Assembly (NCBI GenBank): GCA_963930655.1
Contig: OZ005612.1
Location: 11,599,001-11,663,000 of the forward strand
Direction of reading: 5' to 3'
Length of the DNA: 64,000 bases
DNA from: Myrica gale
Taxonomy: Eukaryota > Streptophyta > Magnoliopsida > Fagales > Myricaceae
The notes under the pieces were generated by a model. That model was not told where the DNA came from. It saw only the letters and a list, made by a program, of their open reading frames with translations, and did not search any database. Numbering within the stretch: position 1 is the first letter of the stretch; every line of letters begins with the position of its first letter. Below are positions 45,001 to 57,942 of this stretch, piece by piece. A program made the position numbers and the translations under genes.

Positions 45001-48000
45001 AGGATGCAAACTTGTCAAGTGGAAAGGACAGTCATGCAAACAGCACAATGTACTGACCGTCATATCCCTGGATTATCAATCTAGAATGATGAATCAAAAC
45101 TTTGATTTGAAATAAAAGTCTAAGCATAATTAACCCCCCTAATAAATTGCCATCACTAATTGAACAGGACTAGAAGTGCACAATTAGGATATTTGAGCAT
45201 ATCGATACAATCCTTGTAATAGTTGCACATAAGGAATGCACTACATTTAATATACTTCAAAAGCAGGTGCATTACACCACTTAATCCCTATATGGCTAGG
45301 AACCCGCTTTGAAAGTGTGATGTCTATACATTAAGTCAAGATGTCTTATTTTGATAATGGTTTGCAGTTCACAGTGCTACTATTGACCACATCGAATTTA
45401 GCATGAGCAAGACTTCTATGACCAGACTTGGCAATATTCCGTGCAAAGCGAGTTAGGTATACAAAACCATAAATTTTGCAACGAAGTTTGGTCCACCATA
45501 TGGGTGAACTGTAGGATGTCTAAGCATAGGAGTGTTGATTTTGCTATGAAAACAACTTATCACCATAGGTCGACTATGGAGAAAATTGTTTAAATCAAAT
45601 ACAAAATTTTGAATAATGATATTCAAGCAAAGAGGTATTTTGTCAGAATTTGACAGCATAACAATAACAAATGCACAGAAACAGTTTTTCTTGTCTGAAA
45701 TTGATTTATAAAGTTGAACAAATGGATATTGCCATATTTACTTACCCCTGAGCCTTTGCTAAGATAAAGTCCCCCTCCACGAACAAGAAGCCAAAGACCA
45801 CCATCAGCTCTCCAACCCATGTTTTGGATTCTTCTTGCAACTGATCTGTTATGCGGTTGCCAGAATGGCTAAAATTTACAGAGAAAAAAGAAAAGCAATA
45901 CTTATCAATATAACTGCACATTCCCCTATGAACTTGAAGCTCAGTGCTCATGACATGAATAAGAAATAAAGCACAATAATTCAACTATTACTCACATGGG
46001 CGACGAATGAAACAAAATGAATGGCCACGTCTAGGACAAAAAGAAAAGCAACTACCGGTACTTATACAACATCATCACTACACTCATGCAGATCTCTGAG
46101 AATGCAACAGCAATAATTCATTGTCAACAAGAACAACAATTCATCCTCAACAAGAACAGCAATCCATTCTCAAACGACAGTGCCACAAATACCAAGTAGT
46201 TTCCATTACAATTAATCTGATACATATATGCAACAGCGACAACGACAACCATAATTCGTTGATGATATTTTTATAAGATCTGAATCTTCTACTGACAAAA
46301 CTAAAAGCAAAGTAACCCCTAAACATGTTATAATACCTTAAATAACTAATCCTTACAAATCCTGGGGTTTTCAGTAATTCTTGAAACTGTTTTTCACGCA
46401 TCTATTGAAGAAGAGGTACTGCAGAATGTGCTCCGTAAACACCAAGAAATAGAGACAGAGCTGCCCAGAACGAAAAGAGGCTAAAAGAAGTGTTTTCAAA
46501 ACTTCCTGCTGATTAGTAACATGAATTTGGACACACACACACACACACACACACAAAGGAACTTTAGGAAATAGGCTGCGAAAGAGGGGGGAAAAGGCAT
46601 GAGACGGTGATGCTGGTTATAGTTGGATGTCAAAGATTCTACATATGATTTAAGATAGAGATCTTATAACCAATAAAGCTGTAGGAACAGGTAATAAAAC
46701 CTTAGTTGGGTTGCTGTGGTACAATTTACATATAAGCAAAAAATACCCATATGACTAAATACTATATACTATATGCACAAATCTGTGGATTTAGAATTGA
46801 CCAATGACAGGTCCCTATATCACTTTTTTCTTTAATCTTCCCTGTATACTTTTGTTTACTGAACAATGATCAACAGATACAGCACGTGAGGATCACCAGT
46901 GTTAAGGAACTAGAAGATGGAAGTTCCACAAATCAGGACGTATGATCTGATCCTAGGTTAGGGTCGGTAGGGATTTCATATAACTCGTCTCTGGATACTA
47001 GCAACAATCCCATAGATTGTGAACAAGGCTGGGAGACATGAAACAGTAACTAGTGCTAGAATGCTGTAGTTACGCTAACTACAGTATATAGTTGCAATCA
47101 TGGTTTAGGGGTTTCATATGGCAGTATCAGCTGAATCTTATACCTAAATACAATTACGCTCAACTAAGTGTTAAAATCCTGACTTTTTATTAGGATCGAT
47201 TAAAATAATAAAACTGAATTTCAAAGAAGTTAGAGTATGTATCTGACATGGATGATTTAGAGACAATCTTTTACTGTACAATTAACAAAGAAAGTTAAAA
47301 AAAAATTCAGGTACAGTCATTCTGCTTATTTCCATTAGTCAAACAGGATTGAAGGGTTCAACCAGACACCTAAAATTATGCACCCTTGACAAGAAATGTC
47401 TGAGCAACAATGATTTGAGTCCATAATATTAATGATGCAAAAAAAAGTATAGACCATAATGAGTCCATATGTTACACAATTCTAGCACTAGACTACTTTG
47501 TGCAATCTTCACAATCCAAAAAAGAAAAAAGATCCTTTTATGCATCTGATTTAGTTTAAAAGGTAGGCAAGCCTCATACAGCCTATTAGGTAAGCATGAT
47601 TTAAATAGAAATAAATAAAAATAGGATAGAAAAGTATGAGTCTCACCTGCCCAGGTTCCCAGGTGAGATAGAAGTTACCACGGCTTGAGACAGCAACATA
47701 CCTTCCATCTGGAGAGCGATTCACAGTATTAAACGTTCCCGTGTAATAACTCGCACCACTAATACCGCTAGAAACTGTTCTGAAAAAGGGGAAAAAGATA
47801 TGTGAACATATTATCTTTCATACTAACATAAAACTGGCTCTGTGAATCCCTTCTACCAGAAAAGTAAAACGGTATGCTTTCATGAAATAATTTAACATCT
47901 TTAAGTAGTTTAATCTGATAAAATAATGCTATTGCTTATTTATTTGTGCTGCACATCTGGGAGTGAAACTTGAACTTAATCGATAAACAAAGATGAGAAA

Positions 48001-51000
48001 AGAAACATATCTAATTGAAAAGAAAAACATCTAAGTTCTAAGGCATAGTTTTATCAACTGCATATCTAACAGGCCCATTTATTCTTGCCTGTCCGCATCC
48101 CACACCCCCAAAAATGGAAAACCAAAGAGAAAAAAAGAGAGGGAGGGTATATTTACATCCTACCAAAAACTATAGGTTCATTGTCATTGCCCTCTGAAAA
48201 ACTTCAACAACTAACCCATAACTGATCGGACAGTCCAATCCCAAGCGGCTAAAGGTTATCTCATTTCCACAATAATTTAGACTTAACACTTACATGCTAC
48301 CTGAGGATCCAGTAAGAAAAAAACCATAAAACAAAAAGAAGAGGAATTAAACGATCAGAAGCACTCTGCACTAGCATATTCTAACCAACAGAACACAAAT
48401 GAGTGCAGGTGTGACTCATCAATAAAGAGAAATATATTCTCCCCAAAAATTTGTGGAAATACAAAGAAATGGTAATCTTTCTTTTTTCCTTTCTTGTTTA
48501 TTGCTGTTTTTCAGCAGGTGATAAACATGTGAAAATAGAGGTTATATTCTATAAAAATTTAGGAAACATTAATTTAGGGGGGGAGGCATCACAACTCATG
48601 AAGGAGGAGGGGGGGAGAAGGGAAAAAATCAGAACATAGAAGACACATCAGCAGAGGAAGAGTCGGTCAAAACAACAGCAAAAGAAAACAAGGAAAAATA
48701 TCACTGACTTTTTAAGAACAATAGTGAATATTAGAACTATGAAAGGTAAAAAATTCTTAACCACTGGAAGGGCAACAAGTGCAGTAGATTGGTAGAAGCA
48801 TCCTATCCTATTCCTACCTAGCTTCAGATATAAGTCATTGCAAGAGAATCATCTTAATGTGCGCAGCTCACAAACAAAGAGTCAAAGCCACATATAATGG
48901 CTTTCATAATTTAAGTGAATAAGACGCAAAACTCAAAATAGAAAGGGAGTTCATACATGTATTGAAGATGGAAAATTTGAACATTTATGCTGTTTTCACA
49001 AATGGTAGTCTGATTCTGCAGTTATCTGGCACACATCAATAACACATAGGAACATGCGTTAACGACCAGACAGAAGATGAGAGTTGTACAAATACAACAA
49101 ATTTCCTTGTGAAGGAGTTTGCGCAGCAACTCCAGACAAGGTTTTTTTTGTGGGTGGGGGGGGGGGGGGAGTATCCCAAAAAACTGCCAAATGGCTCAGA
49201 AGACAAATTAAACTCATCAACAATCTTCTTCCTAAATCACATCTTCAAGTCTACCTTGTATTTACAACAGGTGACAACTCTTATATTACCCAAACCCACC
49301 AAATGAAAACAGTTTATCTAGTTGCATTGGCTCATGTTATAGAAGAAACATACCTGTTGAGAGTAGCTGAAACAGTTTCCTGAACGGCAGCCCTCCAGTT
49401 GTAGCCCCTATTTGACGTGATGTATATTGCACCTTCGTCAGTCACCATCTCTGCACTTTTCTCTCCAGTTGCCTTTATATATACCTGAATATGTCATAGC
49501 AGAATCACATATTATAGGCTACCAATACATAATTTTCATTTCTATAGACCCTACAAAATTATGTTGTGATAACAAGGCAGAAACTAAACTTTCGTCTTAG
49601 ATAAAATAGCATACTACAATGTAAGATTGATGTAACCTTATCAAGGGGAAAAAGAAGTGGCGAATTAATCACAAGATAGAAGACATATAGACAGAGTGTG
49701 GAGCAGTATTTTTTGGGTAACATTCTAGGCAAACTGGGAATGTGTGAGTGTCAGACAGCAGGCACTTAGCGATGTGCATTTTCATCTATGACATACGTAC
49801 TTCTCTAATTCTGAGCACAATGCATTACTGTAAAAGATAAAGCATGAGAAAGAGAATCCTAATGCTCTCAGTTTGTTCTGCCATTCAAGCACTCTTTTCC
49901 ATTTTCTCATTCTTCTCATTTCCTGTCCCCACCTTTCTCTTCCCTTAAGCAAAGGGATCAAAAGGGAAAAACGAAGAGCAGTATTCCTATACAACAAATT
50001 GCCGCTAGAAAGGTGGCTGCGATGCTTACGAGGAAACAGAATGAAATTTTCACGAAAAAAATCGATACTACAGGGTGTGCAATTACTCAGCTTAAGGAAA
50101 AGAAAGAAAGACAAGAAAAACATAAACTGGCTTCCTTTTTCTAAAAATTTTATTGTCTGTTACTGTCAGGCAACAAAGGTAGTCTTTATGGGTCATGGTA
50201 CCATATCTCCAGGGAGTTCAGCGCTTAGGGGTATCCTTTCCCAGCTTTCTCCAGCATCTGAAGTGTACAGCAGAATTGCAGGTTTTCCAACAATCCATCC
50301 CTCCTTTCCTTTGAAGCTAATCGAGTTAAATCTGTAGTTGAAATCTTCATCTTCGGCCGAGGGTATTGAACGAGGAACCCAAGTGTTTCCACCATCTTTT
50401 GTCTCCAAAATGGTTTGCCTAGTCCCCAAAAGAAATCCTATCATTAACAACCTAGTGTCAAAGTTTTGCAGAATCACTTAACCAAAAAAAAAATGAACAA
50501 AGAGAAATGATAAGCAGCAATGGCATATCCAAATACAAAAGTCATATCCAAATTTATTTAGAGCATTAAAGGTCATATAACAGAAAGGCATTTACAGATA
50601 ACTAAGGTTCTCTGTTTCCTTCTTATGACAAGCTACATCCAATCTAAAAGTGAAAAGACTCATAAATGTAAACATCAATAAAGCAGTTTCTTTTTAGCCT
50701 GGTGGGTTTATTTTTGTGGGGCGGGGGTTGAGAAAAACTTTAGCGTAAACTTGTGGATAAGCAACTATGCTAGGTGTATATGGTCCAGTGGCACAAAGCT
50801 TTACATGTGATGACAACTAATTGCGCGCCTTAATGACAATTCAGCGCCCATTTTCGACCAAAATGAAGTGGAAGGCACCTAATTTCTTGAGTTAAAAAAA
50901 AAACGGAGACAAACGATATGAATGAATGGGAATAATAACAATACCGCGATTCAAGTCGTCAGGGACAAAAGCAATGTCAAGAAGGACGACGCCCGGGTCG

Positions 51001-51290
51001 AGGGAGAGGTATACTCTTTCCCATTCCGAAAGTGCATCTTCGGCCCTTGCCCGTGGGGCTGCTAGTAGAGACAGTGAAATAGCAGCGGTTTGGGATACCA
51101 GTTCTCTCCGACTCACAGAAGAAGAAGAAGAAGAAGATTGTTGGAAAGAGGCTTTGGGAGGTGAAGCGAGAGGCTGCGCTCGATAACACTGTTGGCGACG
51201 CCGTGAAGTGCTGGCCAGGAGAGTGGTCAAAGATGGTTTCAGCAGGATCACTGGATTCGCGTACTCGCTCAGTTGCAGCAGATTGGCCAT
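42058..51290 (-). CDS. HCF136: Photosystem II stability/assembly factor HCF136, chloroplast precursor
   Basis: Eight minus-strand exons: 51290-50945, 50437-50202, 49484-49354, 47779-47647, 45868-45746, 44906-44832, 42570-42455 and 42124-42058, all with GT...AG introns that keep frame, giving 408 residues (the Arabidopsis protein has about 403). HCF136 is a thylakoid-lumen beta-propeller protein needed to assemble the photosystem II reaction centre. Residues 1-60 look like a Ser-rich chloroplast transit peptide. Residues 61-83 (SRRELV, a hydrophobic run, then ARA) form a twin-arginine lumen signal, so the mature protein starts near EDALSEWE. Conserved stretches include [35 protein letters not shown] and [15 protein letters not shown] at the C-terminus. 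No break is visible. Introns total about 8 kb. The acceptor of the last exon (TTTTCTGGTGAAG) is weak but gives the expected ending. Confidence 0.96.
46531..46555. repeat. (AC)n microsatellite in HCF136 intron 4
   Basis: About twelve uninterrupted AC dinucleotides between exons 4 and 5. It is a likely length polymorphism. Confidence 0.95.
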
Positions 51291-51703
51291 TTTCCCACTC
51301 TCTCTCTTATCCGAGTGCTTGTGTTCTCAACGGCTCGCGGGCGGTTACGAGCGTTTGATAATTGTAGCGGATAGCCATGTTTTCACAAAATGTATTGTTT
51401 ATTTAGTTATTTATTCGAAGAATGTATTATTTATTTATTTATAGCAACATCGTTTACCTTTGTCTCGTCTAATATGAGTTGAGCCGCAATACGCTGTCGT
51501 TCCGTTTTATACTACGTACTTTTTATATGTTGTCATCGCCAGTTGCCTGTCGCTTCACGGGACCACGACCATTTTCCCTACAGTTTCACGAATCACGGCA
51601 TAAGTTTTCATTCTCATTCTCTTCCAGTCCAATCCACTTGCCGGGAAAATGGAGCAACAGTGAAGTGGAGTTAGAATTTGAACCCAGGTTTTATTTTTAT
51701 TTT
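51291..51703 (-). promoter_or_regulatory. Upstream region of HCF136
   Basis: This is the presumed promoter and 5' UTR of HCF136. A GAGAGAGAG run lies just upstream of the ATG (CTCTCTCT at 51299-51306 on the plus strand). No definite TATA box is claimed. The interval to the copia-type LTR is only about 410 bp, so the promoter is short or reaches into the LTR. Confidence 0.4.
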
Positions 51704-52992
51704 TGTTAAATCACCAATCTTGCATATTGAAATAGACAGATACAACGTACAACAAAACAAAACCACCAGAAGAAAAAGCAGAAAATAAGAAACTATATAT
51801 TACAAGCCCGAGACAGTGAGGAAGCATAAAGAAACTATGGAGGTTTGGCGGTTGGGATCGCGGGATTGGCGCAACGGAAGACAGGATCGTTGAAATCATA
51901 GCCTCTTTCAGATCCACGCACATAGTTCTTGAGATAGAGAATCATAGAGAGAGAAAGTTTTCTCGTATTTATCATCTTCTTCTTTTCTCAAATGAAATTC
52001 TAAGCTATTTATAATGGCTCCCTCAGAATTTCTCCTGTGCTTATGCGTGGGATCTTTAGGATCTCAAATCTCGGCCGTATGATCATCATGAAAAATTCTT
52101 TTCATTAACTCCATTATATTCTATATTCCCAATTTATGGGCTTCTACAAATTGTGTTCATGTTCATTAACATATCACAAATTGACCCCCGAGATAGTGAG
52201 ACTATTTTTCATGAAATCTCTTTTGCTAACAATTATTTGCTTATTTATCCTTCCACCATACTATATTCCACATGAGTTAATAGGACCGGAATAATATCAT
52301 CAATTAAGTCCCTAGCTCATATAATTCTTAATTCACAATCTGTAACTAGTTGGACTCTCAAATTGTTTCTAAAACAATTTCACAAATAAATATATATTAA
52401 TTTCGAAAAACATTTTCGCAAACATCCACTGACCAGTGATTTCTTCAAATCCAACTCTATACAGATATTCTGAATATATTGTCTCACAAAGAGACTGCTG
52501 GATTCCTTGTTGCGCATTTATACAAGCTCATTTATCATATACAAAACCCAACATTGTCTGGAATATTTTACCTAAAAAGATCATCACCAAATTACTCTGT
52601 CAAAGTACAAGTACACAACAAACAAACCTGCATAAACCTCTCAAGTTTAAGAATACAATAAACTAATTGTGCTGAATACCTTCTCTACATCAGTGACGAA
52701 GTCCATCATCCTATTTAATAGAGGCACAAAGAGTGTAGACCTATTTGTACATAAATATGTACTTTGGTCTAGAACAACGGTCAAGTGAACAAGGAACCGA
52801 AAAGCCATACTCCCCGCCTTTTGATTCATTAATCATTGGCATGACTTTTCTACAATATCACTTACTAATATAACTGTGTAACATCTCATGTTACACCATT
52901 ATACCTAAAAAGTAATAAATACATGTGAAAATAAAATAAATAATTATCTCATAATTATTCTAATAACTGGTTTTGAGGGCATATTTCCAACA
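51704..52992 (-). mobile_element. Copia-type LTR, probably solo
   Basis: On the minus strand it begins TGTTGGAAATATGCCCTC, the start shared by many plant copia LTRs, at 52992. A matching end GATTTAACA is found at 51704, giving TGTT...AACA termini and 1.29 kb. No target-site duplication matches (flanks ATTTT and TGACA), so the left boundary is provisional. No internal coding region adjoins it. Confidence 0.5.
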
Positions 52993-54090
52993 TGACACCA
53001 TTAAATTTTCACAATCCACAATTTAAGAGAAATGGAAGGGGACAGAACCAGAAAAGAGTGGACAGTCGCCTAGGCTGCTAAAGAGTGAACATTATCATTC
53101 TCAGCTCTGGAAATCTTGGATGGAGAGAATAATAGAAAAGAGAGAAGCAAAGGGTGCAGATTATGGAAAATCGATGCAATCTTCCAAGGGAACAATGAAC
53201 TACTGTGAGAACCACCAAATTGTGAAGTTAGAAGACTTTCAATGTCAGGAGCAGAGTCAACCTGTAAAAGTAAGAACTTAATATTCAGGGCAACAACTTT
53301 TGAAATGGCTAGAAAAGCTACCTCAGCCTCCCCAGTCAGAGGGTCAATAAAAATAGACCGCTGAGTCTAAGCATCCAAAATATCTCCATTAGGATGAAAA
53401 AGAATAGCAGCACCCATAGAGAAGGAGGGGCGAATAGCGACATCAAAGATTCAAAAGTCATTCTATGAGAATGTTCCATAAGAAACTGGAGGAGCCGAGA
53501 TCTGATGAAGAAGCCTAGGAGCACAAATCCAAGCAGATAAGTGTTCCTTGTGTGAACGTAAAATCTTCTGAAGAAGAGCAGCGGGTTCAATTTGAATGTT
53601 GTCATGTAGCAACTTATTTCGAGACTTCCACAAAAAATTCACCACCAGAATTGCAAAGAGCTGAAAAGAGTGACTGTCAGCCAGCAGGAGACCAAGAAAT
53701 TGACAGGGATCAAGAATACTCTGAATCTAATCATGAGTTAAACCCTGTTGGAAAGGCTCAATGTTGAAGGTCCAAGGGGGAAAGACGCAAAATGACTCGG
53801 GAATAAGAGCAAGAGAAAAGAAGATGATGAATCGATTCCTCGTTACCTCCACAAAGGAGACAGGAAATATCACCTTGATAATTAGAATGTAAATTCAAAT
53901 CAAGGCGATGACGCGTAGGCAAAATATCCCTTCAGCCTCTCATGCATATTTAAACGCCAACGTTTTCGTCAATCAATATGAGGCACTGCAGCCAAGGATG
54001 ATAATCGGTTCAAAGAAACCTGCGACAGAGCATATTTAACAGAAAATTCACCTTTTGAATTGGGGGTCCAAACCAATTTATCACCAATAT
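52993..54090 (-). mobile_element. LINE-2 (L1-type), 3' part
   Basis: Minus-strand text includes the reverse-transcriptase-associated zinc finger (CLLCGGNEESIHHLLFSC) and the link to the RNase H domain (MVNFLWKSRNKLLHDN). Frames are broken. The left, 3' end is not defined by a clear A tail. The copy is interrupted at 54090 by a solo LTR and continues at 57320. Confidence 0.75.
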
Positions 54091-57000
54091 TGTCATGCCC
54101 CGAACGCCATCCCGCAGGGACCGTGACAGCCACGAGCAATCCCCAGGAAAGCTTCAGCGCTCATACATACATACTTACAGCGGAAAAATACAGAATCGCG
54201 AGAGAAGCGAGCCAACTCATAACATGATTAAGGTTCTCAATAAACTTGCATCTTAATATATACATAACATGTTTAACACTTAAACAAGTGACGGATCTCA
54301 TCGATCAAGTCACAACAACAAAACATAGAAATAATCTTTCTTCTAAGTCAGGTAGTCCTCCTGACTTCCTTCACCTGAGGCATCTGGAATGACACAATTT
54401 TAAAAACGTGAGTAAAAAAGACTCAGTAAGGGAAAAAAATAACTTTAAAACATGATCTTAACTTGGACTTGCTTAACATGAGAAATCATAATTCATGATG
54501 CACATGCATGTCATGGTTATGCATATGATCTTGCTCGTAGACATAATCTTGTTCTTGAAATTGGCCCTTGGCCCTTGAAAACATTTCCTTCATAACTTGT
54601 GTGCTACTTACGCTCCATTTAACCCCTGGAGTCCGGGTTGTGCGTTCCCATCGGAACCGTCTCCCTTACCCTTGGGGACTTTTCATTTGGTCGAGCTAGC
54701 CCGTAGTTGCCCCAAGCCTGATGGCTAGACACGAACCTTGGAGGCCCACACCTTCTCATTGTCCTTCAGTGTGGTTTGCACAGCCTCTTAGGATTCACCC
54801 AACCTTCTCGCATTCGTCCTTCGGTATGGGAGTCCATCATGATGGTACGGTACCGACCAGAGCCCCTTGACTTATCTTTCCATAAACTTTCCATACGACA
54901 TTGCATAAAAATTCACTTTAGAAAATCATGCAATGCTCATGTCATGCCATGCATGCTTGAAATATCATGCTTGTTCATGAATCTATGCAGCGTGTCATTC
55001 CAGTTTTGAAAAAATGTAAGCTTACTTAGACATTTACTTCCACTTACCTCGGTCTCCTTGATTATGAATAATGGTACGAAGATCGCTTACAAGCGATTCA
55101 AACACCTCTTAGTTACTAGAAATTAAGTACATAAGCATACAAGATAAATACTTGTATATAGCTCGTTTTTTTCCCCCAAAAATACATTTCTGAAAATACT
55201 ATTTATTTTCAAAGGTTTACTTTAGAAAACTTACATAAAACACTTGAAAAATTATTTAGCAAATCTAGCAAACCAGCTTCACATTCAACTCCAAAAGATC
55301 TATATTTTGATCAAGACAAAGGTATACTAAACCTAACATGCATCTCGGCCAAATATGGTGCAAGTTAATACCCGAAACATTACTAACATGCATAGACCAT
55401 TTCTTCACATTTTCTAACAACTAAGTTAGGACCTTAGGCATGCATGTTCAATTCCAAGCTCACATTATATCCTAGGAGTTATCTAAACTCAGATCTAGCA
55501 AATACAAGCCATTCGGCCAACAACATCCCTTTGCACCTTCAACCATATTTGGCCTTACCTTGATGATTGGACACAAGCTTGCTAAAAGAAGAGCACCTAG
55601 CATAATAAAACATCTAAGGTCAGAAACTATAAGAACTCAAGCAAAACAACATATGAAAATCAAATCTACCTCTACCTTCCACTAGAACACACGGTTTTCA
55701 CCAAAATCCTCCCCTACACTTCAACTTTCGGTTCCACCTTCAAGAATGGTTCCAAGGGCTGAGATTTGTTCTTCAAGGTGCTGAGATGGAGGTTTATGGT
55801 GGGGAAAGGAGAAATGTACACCAGCTTGAAAGTTGCTTGAAGAAACAAGGAAAGACTTGAAACTTTGAAGTGATTTGGCCAAGAGAGTGAGCTGAGTTTC
55901 TGTCAAGGGAAGATGGCTAAGTGAAGAGAGATTTCCAGCCACCAAGAGAGAAGAAATGAGCTAGGCTAAGGAGAGATTTCGGTCACCAAAGAGAAGAAGC
56001 AAAACTAGAGCATAGAGAAGTGTTTTGGTTTCAAGAGAAAGGAAGCAAGACTTAAACCAAAGAGGTGAGTTTCGGTCAAGAGAAAAGAGAGAAAGAGAGT
56101 TGAAATGAGAAGTGTGATTCGGCCAAAGGAAATGAGCAATTGAAAATGTGAAGGAGTGGGGGAGAAGTGATGATACGTGAAAGGTAAGATGACAATGACA
56201 AAAGCAAGTTGAAAATGACAAGAGGTGACAAGAGAGAAAAAGAAAAAAGGGGGGGAGTGAACTTGGACGGCAATGACCAAGCACATGTGTTGTCCCTTTC
56301 AACTTTTCTCTTACCTTATCTCTTTGTCCCCTCATGCGTTGCCCTTCACGTGAAGTTCTTTTGCATTGTCCTTTCCATTTAACTCAACTTTTCTCTTCTC
56401 TTGCTTAGCCTTCACGTGAAACCCCTTGACTTGTCTTTTCAATTTAATTCATCTTGTTTCCTCTCTTGCTCTTCACGTGATCACCAAGGAAAAAGGCTAT
56501 TTCACTTGCTCATTTAGCCTTCACGTGATCTACACAATTCTTGACTTTTCTCACCTTTTGCACCTCACTTATCTTCTTTTTGATTTCACTTATCTACCTT
56601 TCACTTCTCTTATCATATAACTACCTTAACTTATCACACATAAAGGCATTCTAACTTATCTCCAATAAGCACTTTAACCTATCTAATTCAATACCATAAC
56701 TTATCAACTTATCAACATGATAACTTATCTCAAAATAGTTATTCTAGCCTATCTCTAAGATAGCCACAATAACCTATCATCTTAAAAACTCTCTAGCTTA
56801 TCACTATGATAAACACACTTACTTATCAATTAAATTCTCATCAAGATATCATATATATTTAGTAGCTTATCATATAATATCTCTAATGATGATTCAAGAC
56901 TAATGATAATTAAGGCTACATAATGATGATCAATGCTACCTATTAAAAGACACAAAATATTTAAATGCTTTCATGATTTCTACTTAGATATTTTCGGCCA

Positions 57001-57314
57001 TGATATATCAATTTCTCTTCATAATTTAATTTCATGGATTATGGAATATAATAAGCAAAATGGAAAAATATAAGTCCATAAGAGAAACTTACCTAGCAAG
57101 TTTCGGCTCTTAGGAAAAATAGAATTTAAACTTGCACTAAAAACTTCCACAAAAAAAAATAAAAGAAATATTATTTAAAGAAAATTCTTGAAATAAAAAT
57201 TTCATAATAAGTTAATGTACCATAAACATTAAGCATAGGTCATACATTGACCAAAAATATGGCCCCATAAATTAAATACATGGAAATATCAAAAGAGATA
57301 AACGGGGTCTCACA
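54091..57314 (-). mobile_element. Solo LTR (3.2 kb) inserted in LINE-2
   Basis: Plus-strand ends are TGTCATGCCCC and GGGGTCTCACA, so the LTR is in minus orientation. The 5-bp duplication AATAT flanks it at 54086-54090 and 57315-57319. It carries the family leader module (54740-54856), the donor-like CAAG|GTAAGG at about 55558 and the acceptor-like TCATTCCAG followed by ATGCCTCAGG at 54384. No coding interior is present. Confidence 0.93.
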
Positions 57315-57504
57315 AATATGAGGTGGTGGAATCTGAATCTAAAGAATTTTGTCCACATAAGATCTATCAAAGGTATTCTGCAAGAGATTCAAATTCCACT
57401 ATCGAAAAGAGACGTCAATAAAGTGACTGACCAAAGAGGTAGAATCAGGAAGGAAGATCTGGAATCCAGGGATCCCCCACATACGAATAGAAGTACCCTG
57501 ACCA
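57315..57504 (-). mobile_element. LINE-2, middle part
   Basis: A minus-strand frame reads SIRMWGIPGFQIFLPDSTSLV, the LINE ORF2 region just before the zinc finger. It joins the part at 63675-63863, the two being separated by LINE-1, whose target-site duplication AGAAGTACCCTGACCA is at 57489-57504 and 63659-63674. Confidence 0.8.
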
Positions 57505-57942
57505 GAAGTCGAAACAGCTCTCTGGAGCCTCTGAGCGAAATGCTCTCGCCGAATATTTTCTAACCGTTTTCTTCTCTTTCTGGCCGGCATCTGTTTGGCT
57601 CGATTCTAGCATCTAAGTCTGGTCTCATTAGTAACGATTCTTTCCTTATCTCTGATTCCATTAATGCTTTCTTTGATTCTCCCTTTCTTTTCTCTGTGTG
57701 AAGCCTTTCTTCTTTTCTCATCTTCTTGGATCTTGCTTTTGGTCAGTTGTGTAATCATCTCAATCCTGTTATCAGAAGTTTCTTTATATCTCAGTATGTT
57801 GGAGATAGCTGTATTTCTTTCTTGATTGGTCTGTTTGGTGTGGTGTTTGGACTATTTGGATCTCTATCTGAAAATTGTCGTTAATAGAACGTTTGAACGG
57901 CTGGCTGTGTGTGGAAGGAGATCCTTTCTGTAGCTAAGAATA

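Noticed and set aside
56005-56335. Hydrophobic minus-strand frames that look like membrane proteins
   Set aside because: They lie in the CT-rich leader of the solo LTR at 54091-57314; Phe/Leu/Ser richness is a composition effect.
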